DNA of 64,000 nucleotides from an uncultured Syntrophobacterales bacterium (lineage in GTDB: Bacteria; Desulfobacterota; Syntrophia; Syntrophales; UBA5619). Made by a program: the position numbers and the translations under genes. The notes under the pieces were generated by a model that did no database searches, was not told the DNA's origin, and worked only from the letters and a program-made list of their open reading frames with translations. Below are positions 16,668 through 25,283 of this stretch, in pieces. The stretch spans positions 1-64,000 of the forward strand of contig CAIYSL010000032.1 in assembly GCA_903928915.1 (NCBI GenBank). Direction: 5' to 3'. Within the stretch, counting starts at the first letter, position 1, and each line of letters begins with the position of its first letter.

Positions 16668-17003
16668 GTGAAGGCGCACATTCCGCAGAAAGGCGATTTC
16701 ATCGCCCTGACCTTCGACCCTCAGTCGGGCCATGAGCAGAAAGGGCGTCGTCCTGCCCTGGTTGTGAGCAACACCCTGTTTAACGAGCAAACCGGTCTTG
16801 CCATCGTCTGCCCCCTCACCACCACCGATCGCGGCTACCCCTTCCATGTGGCGGTCGCCGACAACTCGTGCGTGAAGGGGTTTGTGATGGTTGAGCAGGT
16901 GAAGGCCGTCGATTACCGGGCGCGGCAGGCGAGACTCATCGGAAGGGCTGCGGACGACCTCCTCGCCGAAGTGTTGTCGATTCTCGACGCCTGTATCTAC
17001 TGA
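16668..17003 (+). CDS. mazF: MazF/PemK-type mRNA interferase toxin
   Basis: 111-residue endoribonuclease toxin of the MazF/PemK fold. Visible motifs are PQKGDFIALTFDPQSGHEQKGRRPALVVSN with the catalytic arginine, TTDRGYPFHV, and FVMVEQVKAVDYRARQA. It starts at GTG, zero bases after the mazE stop, so synthesis is coupled and likely lower than that of the antitoxin. With mazE it forms a complete module beside the mrr cassette. Confidence 0.93.
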   Translation: MKAHIPQKGDFIALTFDPQSGHEQKGRRPALVVSNTLFNEQTGLAIVCPLTTTDRGYPFHVAVADNSCVKGFVMVEQVKAVDYRARQARLIGRAADDLLAEVLSILDACIY

Positions 17004-17077
17004 GAGGCAAAGCGGTCGTTGTGCCGGCGCGGCAACTTTCCTCGGGAACGATACGTTCTATTAAGGAAGGACACCCA

Positions 17078-17863
17078 ATGACCCCCCCCCTGTACCAGGT
17101 TGATGCCTTTACCTCGCAGATCTTCTCCGGCAATCCGGCCGCTGTGTGCCTGCTGGATGCGTGGATCGGAGACCGGCAGCTTCAGTCCATTGCCAGGGAG
17201 AACAATCTGTCGGAAACCGCGTTCCTTGTCCGCCAGGGGGAAGGGTTCGACCTGCGCTGGTTCACCCCCACGACCGAGGTGGCGCTCTGCGGACACGCGA
17301 CATTGGCAAGCGCCTTTGTCCTTTTCACCTGTCGGAACTGGCCGGCAGAGGAGATCCGGTTTCAAACCCGCACGAGCGGGCAGTTGATCGTTTCCCGGCG
17401 CGGCGATCTTCTGGAGATGGATTTCCCCGCCCGACCCGCGCATGAGCTGACCGCACCTGCCGGGCTTGCTGAAGCATTGGAGGTATCACCGGTGGCTGTC
17501 CTGGGCTCTGCGGAGGATATCCTCGTGGTGCTGGAAAGCGAGAAGGCGGTGCGAGAAGTTCGACCGGACTTCCCCGCCCTGGAGCGGGTCGACTGCCGCG
17601 GCGCGATCGTTACGGCCGGAGGAACCCGGAGCGACTTCGTGTCACGCTTCTTCGCCCCCCGGGTCGGCGTACCCGAGGATCCGGTGACGGGTTCCGCCCA
17701 TTGCGTCCTGATCCCCTACTGGGCGAAGGTCCTTGGCAAGAAAGAGCTCCATGCCCTGCAGGTGTCGAAGCGCGGCGGCGAGCTGTTCTGCGTCGATGCA
17801 GGCGAGCGGGTGAAGATCTCCGGCAGGGCGGTCCTGTATCTGGAAGGCACGATCAACATCTGA
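17078..17863 (+). CDS. PhzF family isomerase
   Basis: 261 residues with two similar halves of the diaminopimelate-epimerase fold. The catalytic glutamate is in NNLSETAFL; further signatures are CGHATLASA and VPEDPVTGSAHC. PhzF-family enzymes isomerise or epimerise varied substrates; only a few work in phenazine synthesis and nothing nearby suggests that. The ATG at 17078 has AAGGAAGG before it. The next gene, a small monooxygenase-like protein, is 13 bases away and probably co-transcribed. Confidence 0.9.
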   Translation: MTPPLYQVDAFTSQIFSGNPAAVCLLDAWIGDRQLQSIARENNLSETAFLVRQGEGFDLRWFTPTTEVALCGHATLASAFVLFTCRNWPAEEIRFQTRTSGQLIVSRRGDLLEMDFPARPAHELTAPAGLAEALEVSPVAVLGSAEDILVVLESEKAVREVRPDFPALERVDCRGAIVTAGGTRSDFVSRFFAPRVGVPEDPVTGSAHCVLIPYWAKVLGKKELHALQVSKRGGELFCVDAGERVKISGRAVLYLEGTINI

Positions 17864-17876
17864 GGAGGTTGCTGTC

Positions 17877-18170
17877 ATGGTCATGGTTATCCTGCACTAT
17901 CCGGCGCTTGCGCCCACCCTTGAGGCGCTGCGGGCCGACAAACAGAAGGATCTGCCGTTTTTCGAGGCCATGCCCGGCCTGATCGACAAGACCTGGGGCA
18001 TCAACGACGAGACGGGCCGCGGGGCGTCGGTCTACCACTTCGAGGACCGGGCCTCTGCCGACGCCTGGTTCAACTCGGAGCGCCAGCGGGAATTCCGCAA
18101 GAAGAACCAGGCTACGATCGAGTACTTCGACGTGGCGGCAATTGCGTTCCGGCGGTCCCTCAAAGGGTAA
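17877..18170 (+). CDS. YdhR-like antibiotic-monooxygenase-fold protein
   Basis: 97-residue protein likely to form a dimeric ferredoxin-like alpha/beta barrel. FFEAMPGLIDKTWGIND, GASVYHFEDRASADAWF and the C-terminal FDVAAIAF resemble YdhR-type putative monooxygenases, whose substrates are unknown. It follows the PhzF gene at 13 bases with GGAGG before the ATG. The assignment rests on length and pattern only. Confidence 0.65.
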   Translation: MVMVILHYPALAPTLEALRADKQKDLPFFEAMPGLIDKTWGINDETGRGASVYHFEDRASADAWFNSERQREFRKKNQATIEYFDVAAIAFRRSLKG

Positions 18171-18250
18171 GTTCTGACAGAGCCCAGCGGGGGACGGGCG
18201 GCCGGCAAACGGTTTCGCTCCAGAGGGAAACCCAGGCGGGGAGGTATTGA

Positions 18251-18847
18251 ATGAGCAAGGAACTGAGCCGCGAGGAGTACAAGCTCCTCGTGGAAAAAGC
18301 GCCCATCATGATCTGGCGGTCCAACCTCACGACGGAGTGCGACTATTTCAACGAGGTCTGGCTTACCTTCACCGGCCGCTCGATGGAGCAGGAGACCGGA
18401 AACGGCTGGGCGGAAGGGGTGCACCCGGAGGATTTCGACCGCTGCCTCAAGATCTACACGGAAAACTTCGGCCGGAGGCAGGCGTTCGAGATGGAGTACC
18501 GCCTCCGCCGGTACGACGGCGCCTTTCGGTGGATCTTCGACCGGGGCGTGCCGTTCTCCGACGAGGCGGGGGCGTTCCAGGGGTTCATCGGAAGCTGCAT
18601 CGACGTGACGGAGCGCAGAGAGGCCCGGGAGGCGCTGAAGCGGGCCCAGGAGTCGGAGATCGAACAGTTGCGGGAGTTGCTTCCCATCTGCGCCTACTGC
18701 AAGAAGATCCGCAACGACAGCAACTACTGGGAACAGATCGAATCCTACATCAGCAAGCATTCGAAGGTGTTATTCTCCCATGGCATCTGTCCGGAGTGCG
18801 CGGCTAAGGTCATGGACGAACTAGGGGCGGATGTGCAGAAGCCCTGA
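18251..18847 (+). CDS. PAS domain protein with C-terminal four-cysteine motif
   Basis: 198 residues, no membrane segment. Residues 8-120 form a PAS/PAC sensor domain ending in FIGSCIDVTERREA. A short coiled linker follows, then a C-terminal module with LPICAYCKKIRND and HGICPECAAKV, that is two CxxC pairs about 35 residues apart, able to bind zinc or another metal. The same tail ends many PAS kinases and response regulators in related bacteria, but here there is no kinase or output domain. Likely a redox or metal-linked adaptor; partner unknown. Confidence 0.8.
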   Translation: MSKELSREEYKLLVEKAPIMIWRSNLTTECDYFNEVWLTFTGRSMEQETGNGWAEGVHPEDFDRCLKIYTENFGRRQAFEMEYRLRRYDGAFRWIFDRGVPFSDEAGAFQGFIGSCIDVTERREAREALKRAQESEIEQLRELLPICAYCKKIRNDSNYWEQIESYISKHSKVLFSHGICPECAAKVMDELGADVQKP

Positions 18848-18849
18848 CC

Positions 18850-18871
18850 CCCTGCCGGCGCCCCGGCAGGG
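18850..18871. terminator. Hairpin between convergent genes
   Basis: Nine-base stem CCCTGCCGG/CCGGCAGGG with a four-base loop between the PAS gene and the DUF2284 gene, which converge here. There is no T run on either strand, so termination would be weak or need another factor. Confidence 0.4.
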
Positions 18872-18888
18872 CAGGCCGATCGCCGGCC

Positions 18889-19431
18889 TCACTCGACGAG
18901 CAGGATGGCGTAGCGGTTCATAGCCTGTGAGTAGCCGGTGAGGACCTCGATCGGGAACCCGAGCTTGCGGACGGTGGCGAACACGTCGATCGCCATCGAT
19001 TCGGGGGAGGGGCGGGCCTGCCGCGGGACCTTGCAGGTCTTCCGGTCGCCCGTGCAGTCGTCCCCGCAGAGGAAACAGCTGTCGCAGCATAGCAGGAACG
19101 CCTTGTAGTACCCTTCCAGGAAGAGTCCCCGCTCCAGCTTGACCAACCCCTGGTTGACCCCGCGGGTCCAGGCGTGGCGGTCCTCGGGATCGGCCACCTG
19201 CTGGCGGAAATGAAAGATCGCCGCGGTGGTGTACTCACTGAACAGCTGCCGCACCTCGGCCACGGACGGAACGTTCGGGGGGCAGGTGGCGTTGCGGCCG
19301 TAGTTGCCGCAGCCGAAGGTGCATTTCGTCCGCACCCACTGGGCGATGACCACCTCGCGGGGATCGACCCAGCGAAAGTCCCGGTAACCATACTCCTGGA
19401 ACAACTGTTCGAGCTGCTGCTGGTCCGCCAT
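18889..19431 (-). CDS. DUF2284 cysteine-rich metal-binding protein
   Basis: 180 residues. Cysteines cluster in KCTFGCGNYGRNATCPPN at the N-terminal side and in CCDSCFLCGDDC plus KTCKVPRQARPS in the second half, the pattern of DUF2284, predicted metal or iron-sulfur proteins common in anaerobes. The C-terminal part (AMAIDVFATVRKLGFPIEVL) is also family-typical. It faces the cfa gene divergently. The function is unknown. Confidence 0.85.
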   Translation of the reverse strand: MADQQQLEQLFQEYGYRDFRWVDPREVVIAQWVRTKCTFGCGNYGRNATCPPNVPSVAEVRQLFSEYTTAAIFHFRQQVADPEDRHAWTRGVNQGLVKLERGLFLEGYYKAFLLCCDSCFLCGDDCTGDRKTCKVPRQARPSPESMAIDVFATVRKLGFPIEVLTGYSQAMNRYAILLVE

Positions 19432-19741
19432 GGGGAATCATCCTTTCTCTTGTTATAGTACTCCGGCAAGGGAGTAGGTCAATCGGCCGACAACGCGCGA
19501 TGAAGGGGGGGCCGTGACACCTGCCGGCCGCCAGTATACGGAGGAGGGCCGGCTCCGTCAATGGGATATGGGCAGCCCTCGTCTCGGATCACTCCGGTTA
19601 CATTTTCCTATGAGTCGACGGGCGCCGAGAAGAGATAATGGTTGAAAAGGGGTGCGAGCGCCGATAGAATACGGGGCATCCGGAGGCACACCACGTCGCA
19701 GCCAGGAGAAATCGGTCTGTTTTCCCAGATTGGAGGTTTCC
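19432..19741. other. Intergenic region, divergent DUF2284 and cfa
   Basis: 310 bases without a gene. It holds the cfa promoter at 19642-19670 and ribosome sites for both flanking genes (GGAGG before cfa). No other structure was recognised. Confidence 0.5.
19642..19670 (+). promoter_or_regulatory. Sigma70 promoter of cfa-like operon
   Basis: TTGAAA (19642-19647), 17-base spacer, TAGAAT (19665-19670), 71 bases before the methyltransferase start. Confidence 0.65.
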
Positions 19742-20860
19742 ATGTCCAAACTGCCAGACTGGATCGCGGTTCTCTTTGACCAGGCGGATGTGCGCATCAA
19801 CGGCGGCCGGCCCTGGGACCTGCAATGCCACGACGAGGCCCTTTTCGAGCGGATCGCCGAAGACGTGTCGCTGGGATTCGGGGAGTCCTACACGGACGGG
19901 ATGTGGGACTGCGAGGCCCTGGATCAGTTCTTCGATCGGGTGCTGACGGCCCACAACGACCGCAAGATCCGCCCCACCCCCGCCATGCTCGTCGAAGCGG
20001 CCAAGGCGAGACTGCTCAATCGGCAGAGCAAGCGTCGCTCGCAGAAGGTCGCCCGGGTCCACTACGACATCGGCAATTCCTTCTACGAGGCGATGCTCGG
20101 CCCGACCATGCAGTACACCTGCGCCTACTGGCAGGGGGGCGCGCAGGACCTCGCCGCCGCCCAGGAGGCTAAGCTGGCGCTCACCTGCCGGAAGCTCGCC
20201 CTCGCCCCCGGCGAGAGGCTCCTCGAACTGGGGTGCGGGTGGGGCGGGTTCGCGCGCTATGCCGCCGAACATTGCGGCGTCGAGGTCACCGCGTACAACA
20301 TCTCCGCGCAGCAGGTGCAGTGGGCCCGGGAGAAGTGCGCGGGCCTGCCGATCGAATTCCGCCTTCAGGACTACCGCGAGGCCGCGGGTCAGTACGACAA
20401 GGTGGCCGCGATCGGGCTGTGCGAGCACGTGGGCTACAAGAACTACCGGAGCTTCCTCGAACTGGTCCGCCGTTGCCTCAAGCCGGGCGGGGTCTTCCTT
20501 CTGCACACCATCGGCCGGAACCGCTCGGTCCATCACACCGACCCGTGGATCGAACGGTACATCTTCCCGGGCGGCATGCTCCCCTCGGTGGCGCAGCTCG
20601 GCGAGGCGCTGGACGACCTGTTCGTCCTGGAGGACTGGCACAGCTTCGGCGCTGATTACGACCGCACTCTGATGGCCTGGAACAGCAACTTCGCAGCGGC
20701 CTGGCCGCGGTTTCGCGAGGAATACGGCGACCGCTTCTTCCGCATGTGGCGGTACTACCTGCTCTCCTGCGCGGGCGCCTTCCGCAGCCGCCAGAATCAG
20801 CTCTGGCAGGTGGTCCTGGCCAGGGACGGCATCCGCGGCGGTTGGAAGGGCGTGCGGTGA
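19742..20860 (+). CDS. Cyclopropane-fatty-acid-synthase family methyltransferase
   Basis: 372-residue SAM-dependent methyltransferase acting on unsaturated acyl chains of phospholipids. Seen are VHYDIGNSFYEAMLG, motif I LLELGCGWGGFARYAA, the CFA hallmark CEHVGYKNYRSFLE and the C-terminal RMWRYYLLSCAGAFR. The start at 19742 follows GGAGG. By itself it could be a cyclopropane synthase, but it overlaps (GTGA) a DHCR24-like FAD oxidoreductase. That pair corresponds to TmsB-TmsA, which add a methylene and then reduce it to a 10-methyl branch. Confidence 0.92.
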   Translation: MSKLPDWIAVLFDQADVRINGGRPWDLQCHDEALFERIAEDVSLGFGESYTDGMWDCEALDQFFDRVLTAHNDRKIRPTPAMLVEAAKARLLNRQSKRRSQKVARVHYDIGNSFYEAMLGPTMQYTCAYWQGGAQDLAAAQEAKLALTCRKLALAPGERLLELGCGWGGFARYAAEHCGVEVTAYNISAQQVQWAREKCAGLPIEFRLQDYREAAGQYDKVAAIGLCEHVGYKNYRSFLELVRRCLKPGGVFLLHTIGRNRSVHHTDPWIERYIFPGGMLPSVAQLGEALDDLFVLEDWHSFGADYDRTLMAWNSNFAAAWPRFREEYGDRFFRMWRYYLLSCAGAFRSRQNQLWQVVLARDGIRGGWKGVR

Positions 20861-22251
20861 CGACCATGAACCCTCGGCAGGGCTTCGACAACTGGGACTC
20901 CTACCGCAGCGTCCGCGAGAAGCTCTCGCGGCTGGTTGCAGCCCGGGGGGACGGGCGTCTCCGCCTGGTCAAGGATACCTCCAACCTCTTCCGCCCGCGC
21001 ACCGCTGCGGAGGGGACGCTGGACATGCGGCGCCTCAACCGCGTGATCGAAGTCGATCCGGAGGCGATGACCGCCGAGGTGGAGGGGATGACGACCTTCG
21101 AGGCGTTCGTCGACGCGACCCTTCCCCGGGGGCTGCGGCCGCCCGTGGTCCCGGAGCTCAAGACGATCACCGTCGGCGGGGCCGTATCCGGGGCAGGGAT
21201 CGAGTCCTCCTCGTTTCGGTACGGGCTCGTCCACGAGAACGTCGAGGAGATGGAGGTCCTCTGCGCCGACGGGACCGTCCGGCTCTGCCGCCCCGACAAC
21301 GAGCATGCGGACCTCTTCCGTGCGATCCCCAACTCCTACGGGACCCTGGGCTACATCCTCCGGCTGCGGGTGAAGCTCTTGGCGGCGCCCCCCTATGCGG
21401 CGCTCACCCATTGGCGCTACCGCGACCGCGTTCAGTTTCTCGCCGCCCTGGTCGCCGCCTGCGGCAGAGGGGCCGCAATGCCGGACTTCGTCGAGGGGGT
21501 CGTCTTCGCCCCCGACGATTTCGTCCTCACCACGGCCAGGCTCACCGACGAGGCGGGTCCGGTCAGCGACTACACGGGGATGGGGATCTACTACCGGTCG
21601 CTCCGGAGCCGCGGCGAGGACCGCCTGACAGTGCGGGACTTCCTCTGGCGGTGGGACCCCGACTGGTTTTGGTGCTCGCGGAGCTTTGGGATGCAGAACC
21701 CCCTGCTGCGGCGGCTGTTGGGCCGCTGGATGCTCCGGTCGAGCTCCTACGGGAAGGCGAAGGCGCTGTACGAACGGTGGGGGATCGAGGAACGGGTAAC
21801 TGCCCTCCGCCGGGCCCTCGGCAGGCCCGTGGAGCTGTCCGAGCAGGTGATCCAGGACGTGGAGATCCCGATCGATCACGCCCCGGAATTCCTCGACTTC
21901 TACTTCCGGGAGATCGACATCCGCCCTTGCTGGGTCTGCCCGCTCCGCCCGTTGGCCGCGGCCGCGGACTGGACCCTGTTCGCGATGAAACCCGGTGCGC
22001 TGTACCTGAACTTCGGATTCTGGGGGAGCGTCCGCAGCTCCGCGGCGAAGGCCGCCGGCCATTTCAACCGCCGCGTGGAGCGGACCGTCCAGGAGCTCGG
22101 CGGACGCAAGTCGCTGTATTCGCGGTCCTACTTTCCCGAAGCGGAGTTCTGGCGGATCTACAACGGCGAGGCCTACGCCCGGCTGAAGGCGAAGTACGAT
22201 CCCCGGGGCGCCTTCGACGACCTGTACCGCAAAGCGGTCCTGGGCGGCTGA
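20857..22251 (+). CDS. DHCR24-like FAD-binding oxidoreductase (TmsA/BfaA-like)
   Basis: 464 residues with an N-terminal PCMH-type FAD-binding domain. The stretch KTITVGGAVSGAGIESSSF followed by RYGLVHENV is close to the sterol delta-24 reductase/Diminuto family, as are CADGTVRLC and PNSYGTLGYILRL. In actinobacteria a relative, TmsA/BfaA, reduces the methylene fatty acid made by the neighbouring CFA-like methylase to a 10-methyl chain. Start taken as GTG 20857 overlapping the methylase stop; ATG 20866 is equally possible. Substrate assignment is inference from this coupling. Confidence 0.85.
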   Translation: MTTMNPRQGFDNWDSYRSVREKLSRLVAARGDGRLRLVKDTSNLFRPRTAAEGTLDMRRLNRVIEVDPEAMTAEVEGMTTFEAFVDATLPRGLRPPVVPELKTITVGGAVSGAGIESSSFRYGLVHENVEEMEVLCADGTVRLCRPDNEHADLFRAIPNSYGTLGYILRLRVKLLAAPPYAALTHWRYRDRVQFLAALVAACGRGAAMPDFVEGVVFAPDDFVLTTARLTDEAGPVSDYTGMGIYYRSLRSRGEDRLTVRDFLWRWDPDWFWCSRSFGMQNPLLRRLLGRWMLRSSSYGKAKALYERWGIEERVTALRRALGRPVELSEQVIQDVEIPIDHAPEFLDFYFREIDIRPCWVCPLRPLAAAADWTLFAMKPGALYLNFGFWGSVRSSAAKAAGHFNRRVERTVQELGGRKSLYSRSYFPEAEFWRIYNGEAYARLKAKYDPRGAFDDLYRKAVLGG

Positions 22252-22261
22252 CCGGCAGCGG

Positions 22262-22630
22262 CTACGGTTTGTCCGGGGGAGTAAAGGACTGCAGCCGGTC
22301 GCGGAAGAACTGCTCCGCCGTGACCGCTGTCCCGTCGCTGAACCGGATCTTGTACGGTTTCCCCGAGCGCGAGGAGCGGCTGGCGCAGTAGCGGATGAAA
22401 TCCTCCGCCGCCTTCACCCGGTCCCCTGCCACCGCGAGCTTCAGGCGCAGGTGGTTCGCCGCCGTTTCGGCGTCGTAGGCGCGGCCGTTCCGGATGAACT
22501 GCGCCCCTGCCAGGGTTTCCACCGCGGCGATCAGGTGGCGGATCTTGGCCTCTTCGAGATCCTGGGCAGGGGCGTAGTCGGCAGCTGCCAGACAGAGGAG
22601 CGCCGTCAGCAACAAGAGCGCGGTCTTCAT
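22262..22630 (-). CDS. DUF5329 (YfeK-like) secreted protein
   Basis: 122 residues: signal peptide MKTALLLLTALLCLAAADYAPA, then a small helical domain with IRNGRAYDAETAANHLRLKL, VKAAEDFIRYCAS and GKPYKIRF as in YfeK-type DUF5329 proteins. The role is unknown. Its ATG overlaps the stop of the metallo-hydrolase gene (ATGA, 22627-22630), so the two are co-translated. Confidence 0.8.
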   Translation of the reverse strand: MKTALLLLTALLCLAAADYAPAQDLEEAKIRHLIAAVETLAGAQFIRNGRAYDAETAANHLRLKLAVAGDRVKAAEDFIRYCASRSSRSGKPYKIRFSDGTAVTAEQFFRDRLQSFTPPDKP

Positions 22631-23799
22631 CGCCCACCCGGCCGGTTCAGGCTCACCTGCGCTTCTCCCGCAGGGCCCCCGGCCCCGGCGGCGCCGGTAA
22701 CCGCCTCAACGGCCCGGCCGATCTGCGGTGCGATGAAGGCTGCGGAGGGAAGATTGCGCTCCTTCACCTGCGCGGCCAGTTCGCTCACCGCGTCGTCGAA
22801 TCCATCGGTCCCCAGCTGGAACACCTGGTAGTGGCAGGCCAGGCTCGTCTGCGCCCCCAGATCGACGTGAGCCTGGACGGCCTCCGCCGGCCCCATGTGG
22901 ACGCTCACGTAGTTGCTGGCCGGGGAGTCCTGGGAGTCCCGCGTCCGGAACGGGGAGATCGGCAGGAGGGCCATCCGGATCGGGGAGAAGCGGCGGCTGA
23001 TCTCCTTGAAATGGGGGCCGTATCCCGTATCCCCGGCGTGGAAGAGGTTGCCCGCCGGACCGGACAGGATAAAGGCGCCCCAGAGGGTCCGGTTGCGGTC
23101 CCAGGGGGTGCGCGCCGAAAAATGCTGCGCCGGGACGAGGGTCACCGTGACCTCCGGCGACAGGGGGACCGACTCCCACCAGTCGAGCTCGGTGACCGAC
23201 GGTATTGCGGCCGCCCGGATCAGTTCGGCATTGCCCAGCGGGGTGATCGCAGCCGGGGTCCCCCTCCGGCCGAGACGCTCCAGTGTGGGGAGGTCGAGAT
23301 GATCGTAGTGGTTGTGGGTGACCAGGACGACGTCGATCGGCGGCAGGTCTTCGAACCGGATGCCGGGCTGCTTGTACCGCCGGGGGCCGGCCCAGGAGAC
23401 CGGGCTGCAGCGTTCCGACCAGATGGGATCGAACAGGATGTTCAGGCCGTCCATCTGGACGAGGAAGGTCGCGTGGCCGACCGGGGTCACCCGGAGCGTC
23501 CCCCGCGGGACCCGGCCGGGCGGGGGCGGTCCCGGTGAAAAGGTCTTTGCCCCCGGCCACTCGGGCCAGGAGTCGCCGAAGACCCAGCGCCAGAGCCACC
23601 GGTAGCGGCTCCGGCTCTGTCCCGCCTCCGGGGGAGGGGCAGCGGGATTGACGGGGTTGAAGTACTTCTCGCCGTCAAAGTGGTCCGAGCCCTGCCGCAG
23701 CTCCATCCGGGGGGTGCGGTGCTCCCCGGTGCATGCCGCGAAGGGCAACGATACGCCGAGCGCCAGAAGCGCGATCAGCACGGTCACTCTTCTTTTCAT
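22627..23799 (-). CDS. MBL-fold metallohydrolase lipoprotein (NAPE-PLD-like)
   Basis: 390 residues. A lipoprotein signal ends LPFAAC, so the mature protein is probably lipid-anchored. The metallo-beta-lactamase core has THNHYDHLD as the zinc motif, then PAQHFSARTPWDRNRTLWG, FHAGDTGYG and a late CHYQVF. The pattern fits the NAPE-phospholipase D/UlaG-like group, which often hydrolyses phosphodiesters or lactones. The substrate is unknown. It heads a two-gene unit with the DUF5329 gene. Confidence 0.85.
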   Translation of the reverse strand: MKRRVTVLIALLALGVSLPFAACTGEHRTPRMELRQGSDHFDGEKYFNPVNPAAPPPEAGQSRSRYRWLWRWVFGDSWPEWPGAKTFSPGPPPPGRVPRGTLRVTPVGHATFLVQMDGLNILFDPIWSERCSPVSWAGPRRYKQPGIRFEDLPPIDVVLVTHNHYDHLDLPTLERLGRRGTPAAITPLGNAELIRAAAIPSVTELDWWESVPLSPEVTVTLVPAQHFSARTPWDRNRTLWGAFILSGPAGNLFHAGDTGYGPHFKEISRRFSPIRMALLPISPFRTRDSQDSPASNYVSVHMGPAEAVQAHVDLGAQTSLACHYQVFQLGTDGFDDAVSELAAQVKERNLPSAAFIAPQIGRAVEAVTGAAGAGGPAGEAQVSLNRPGGR

Positions 23800-23986
23800 A
23801 CTTCGCTGTATCCTTTCGATTTTCTCCCTGCGGACCGCTGCAGGTCCGCGCCGCGGGAAGGGTCGATTCTACCGTTCCTCCCCCGCTGATGCCAGCGAAA
23901 TCTTATCCGGCCCCGGGCACCGGCTGCCGGTTGCACCACCCCCGCAGGGCCGGCCGCGAGGCTGCCCCCGGGGGGCGGAGTGCGGA

Positions 23987-24015
23987 TTGACTTTTCCCCC
24001 TGCTCGACATATAGA
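23987..24015 (+). promoter_or_regulatory. Sigma70 promoter of DUF3187 gene
   Basis: TTGACT (23987-23992), 17-base spacer, TATAGA (24010-24015), 58 bases before the ATG, in the 274-base divergent region after the metallohydrolase gene. Confidence 0.65.
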
Positions 24016-24073
24016 ATCCCCACTGGATCTGAGCGGAGATGTCGCCGGCCATGACCGGCTCGGGGAGGGGACA

Positions 24074-25231
24074 ATGGCGTGGCGCTTTCCGGAAGCTTCT
24101 GTCACCGGAATCATACGCAACAAGCTGCTCGGAGCCTGCGGGGCCTCGGGGGGCCATCCCGTCCGGCTATCGTCCCCATTCCCGGCAGCCTGCCGCGGGG
24201 CGTGGCTGAACCGGATTTCCGGCGGGCAGGCAAAGGCGCTCCTGCTGGTCCTGGCCGTCCTGGTTTCCGCCGGTTTCTGGCCCCGGACAGCTCATCCCTT
24301 TGCCCTCGCCCCCTTCAGCTCGCGAAACCAGAACCCCCTGGTACAGATATACGGCCTGCCCGTTGCGGGCGGCGCAACGGTCGCTCCGCAGGGGCAGGCG
24401 GAGTTTCGCGCCACCCTCGACCACGCCAGCAACTATGTGGACCGGGGCAGCAGCAGGGAACAGCTCATCCTGGACGGGGAAACGACCCGCCTGACCCTGG
24501 GCGGCCGGTATGGGTTCGGCCGGAAGGTTGAGATCGGGGTGGAGGTCCCCTACGTGTACCACGGCGGCGGATTCCTCGACGGGTTCCTCATCAACTATCA
24601 CGATCTGTTCGGGTTTCCCCAGGGGGGCCGCGACGACGCCCCCCGCGACCGCCTGCTGTACCGCTACCGCCGCGACGGGGTGGACAGGCTGCATCTGGCG
24701 AGCTCCGGGGGCGGACTGGGCGACGTCGCAGTGACCGCGGGCCTGCAGCTGTACGACGATGCCGCGCGGCAGCGGGCGGTGGCGCTGCGGGCGGCCCTCA
24801 AGCTCCCCACGGGGCGCAGTTCCTCGCTGTTCGGCAGCGGGAGCACCGACGTCGCCCTCTGGGTCGCCGCCGAGGAGGGGTTCGCGCTGCCGCTCGGGCC
24901 GGGGGGGCTGTTCGGGGCCGCGGGGCTGCTGGTCATGGCCGGAGGAGAGGTCCTGCGCGAACAGCGCCACGACGCCGTGGGGTTCGGTAGCATCGGGGCG
25001 GGCTGGAAGCCGCTGGATTGGCTTGCCCTCAAGCTGCAGGTGGACGCCCACACCCCCTTCTACCGGGCCAGCGATTTTCAACCGCTGGCGGACTTCTCGG
25101 CCCAGCTGCTGATCGGCGGGACGCTCGGCCTGTCGGAGCGGACCTCCCTGGATATCGCCGTATCCGAGGATCTCGCCCGCAAGACGGCGCCCGACGTGGT
25201 ATTTCATTTCAGTGTGATCACGAGGTTTTAG
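24074..25231 (+). CDS. DUF3187 family predicted outer-membrane beta-barrel
   Basis: 385 residues from ATG 24074 (GGGGAGGGG before it). Residues 55-78 are a hydrophobic export signal (ALLLVLAVLVSAGFW), preceded by an unusually long N-terminal region, so the true start may be further in. The rest has alternating beta-strand pattern, GGRYGFGRKVEIGVEVPY, ALRAALKLPTGRSSSLFGSG and a final aromatic residue (HFSVITRF), as in DUF3187 barrels. Function unknown. Confidence 0.8.
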   Translation: MAWRFPEASVTGIIRNKLLGACGASGGHPVRLSSPFPAACRGAWLNRISGGQAKALLLVLAVLVSAGFWPRTAHPFALAPFSSRNQNPLVQIYGLPVAGGATVAPQGQAEFRATLDHASNYVDRGSSREQLILDGETTRLTLGGRYGFGRKVEIGVEVPYVYHGGGFLDGFLINYHDLFGFPQGGRDDAPRDRLLYRYRRDGVDRLHLASSGGGLGDVAVTAGLQLYDDAARQRAVALRAALKLPTGRSSSLFGSGSTDVALWVAAEEGFALPLGPGGLFGAAGLLVMAGGEVLREQRHDAVGFGSIGAGWKPLDWLALKLQVDAHTPFYRASDFQPLADFSAQLLIGGTLGLSERTSLDIAVSEDLARKTAPDVVFHFSVITRF

Positions 25232-25283
25232 CCGCAGGTTTCCGGTTGTTCCGGAGCGGGGTTGTGGTGAGGGAGAGAAATTC

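Noticed and set aside
16340-17077. A second attC site after the DUF3024 or mazF genes
   Set aside because: No RYYYAAC and GTTRRRY pair with complementary inner boxes was found in this stretch.
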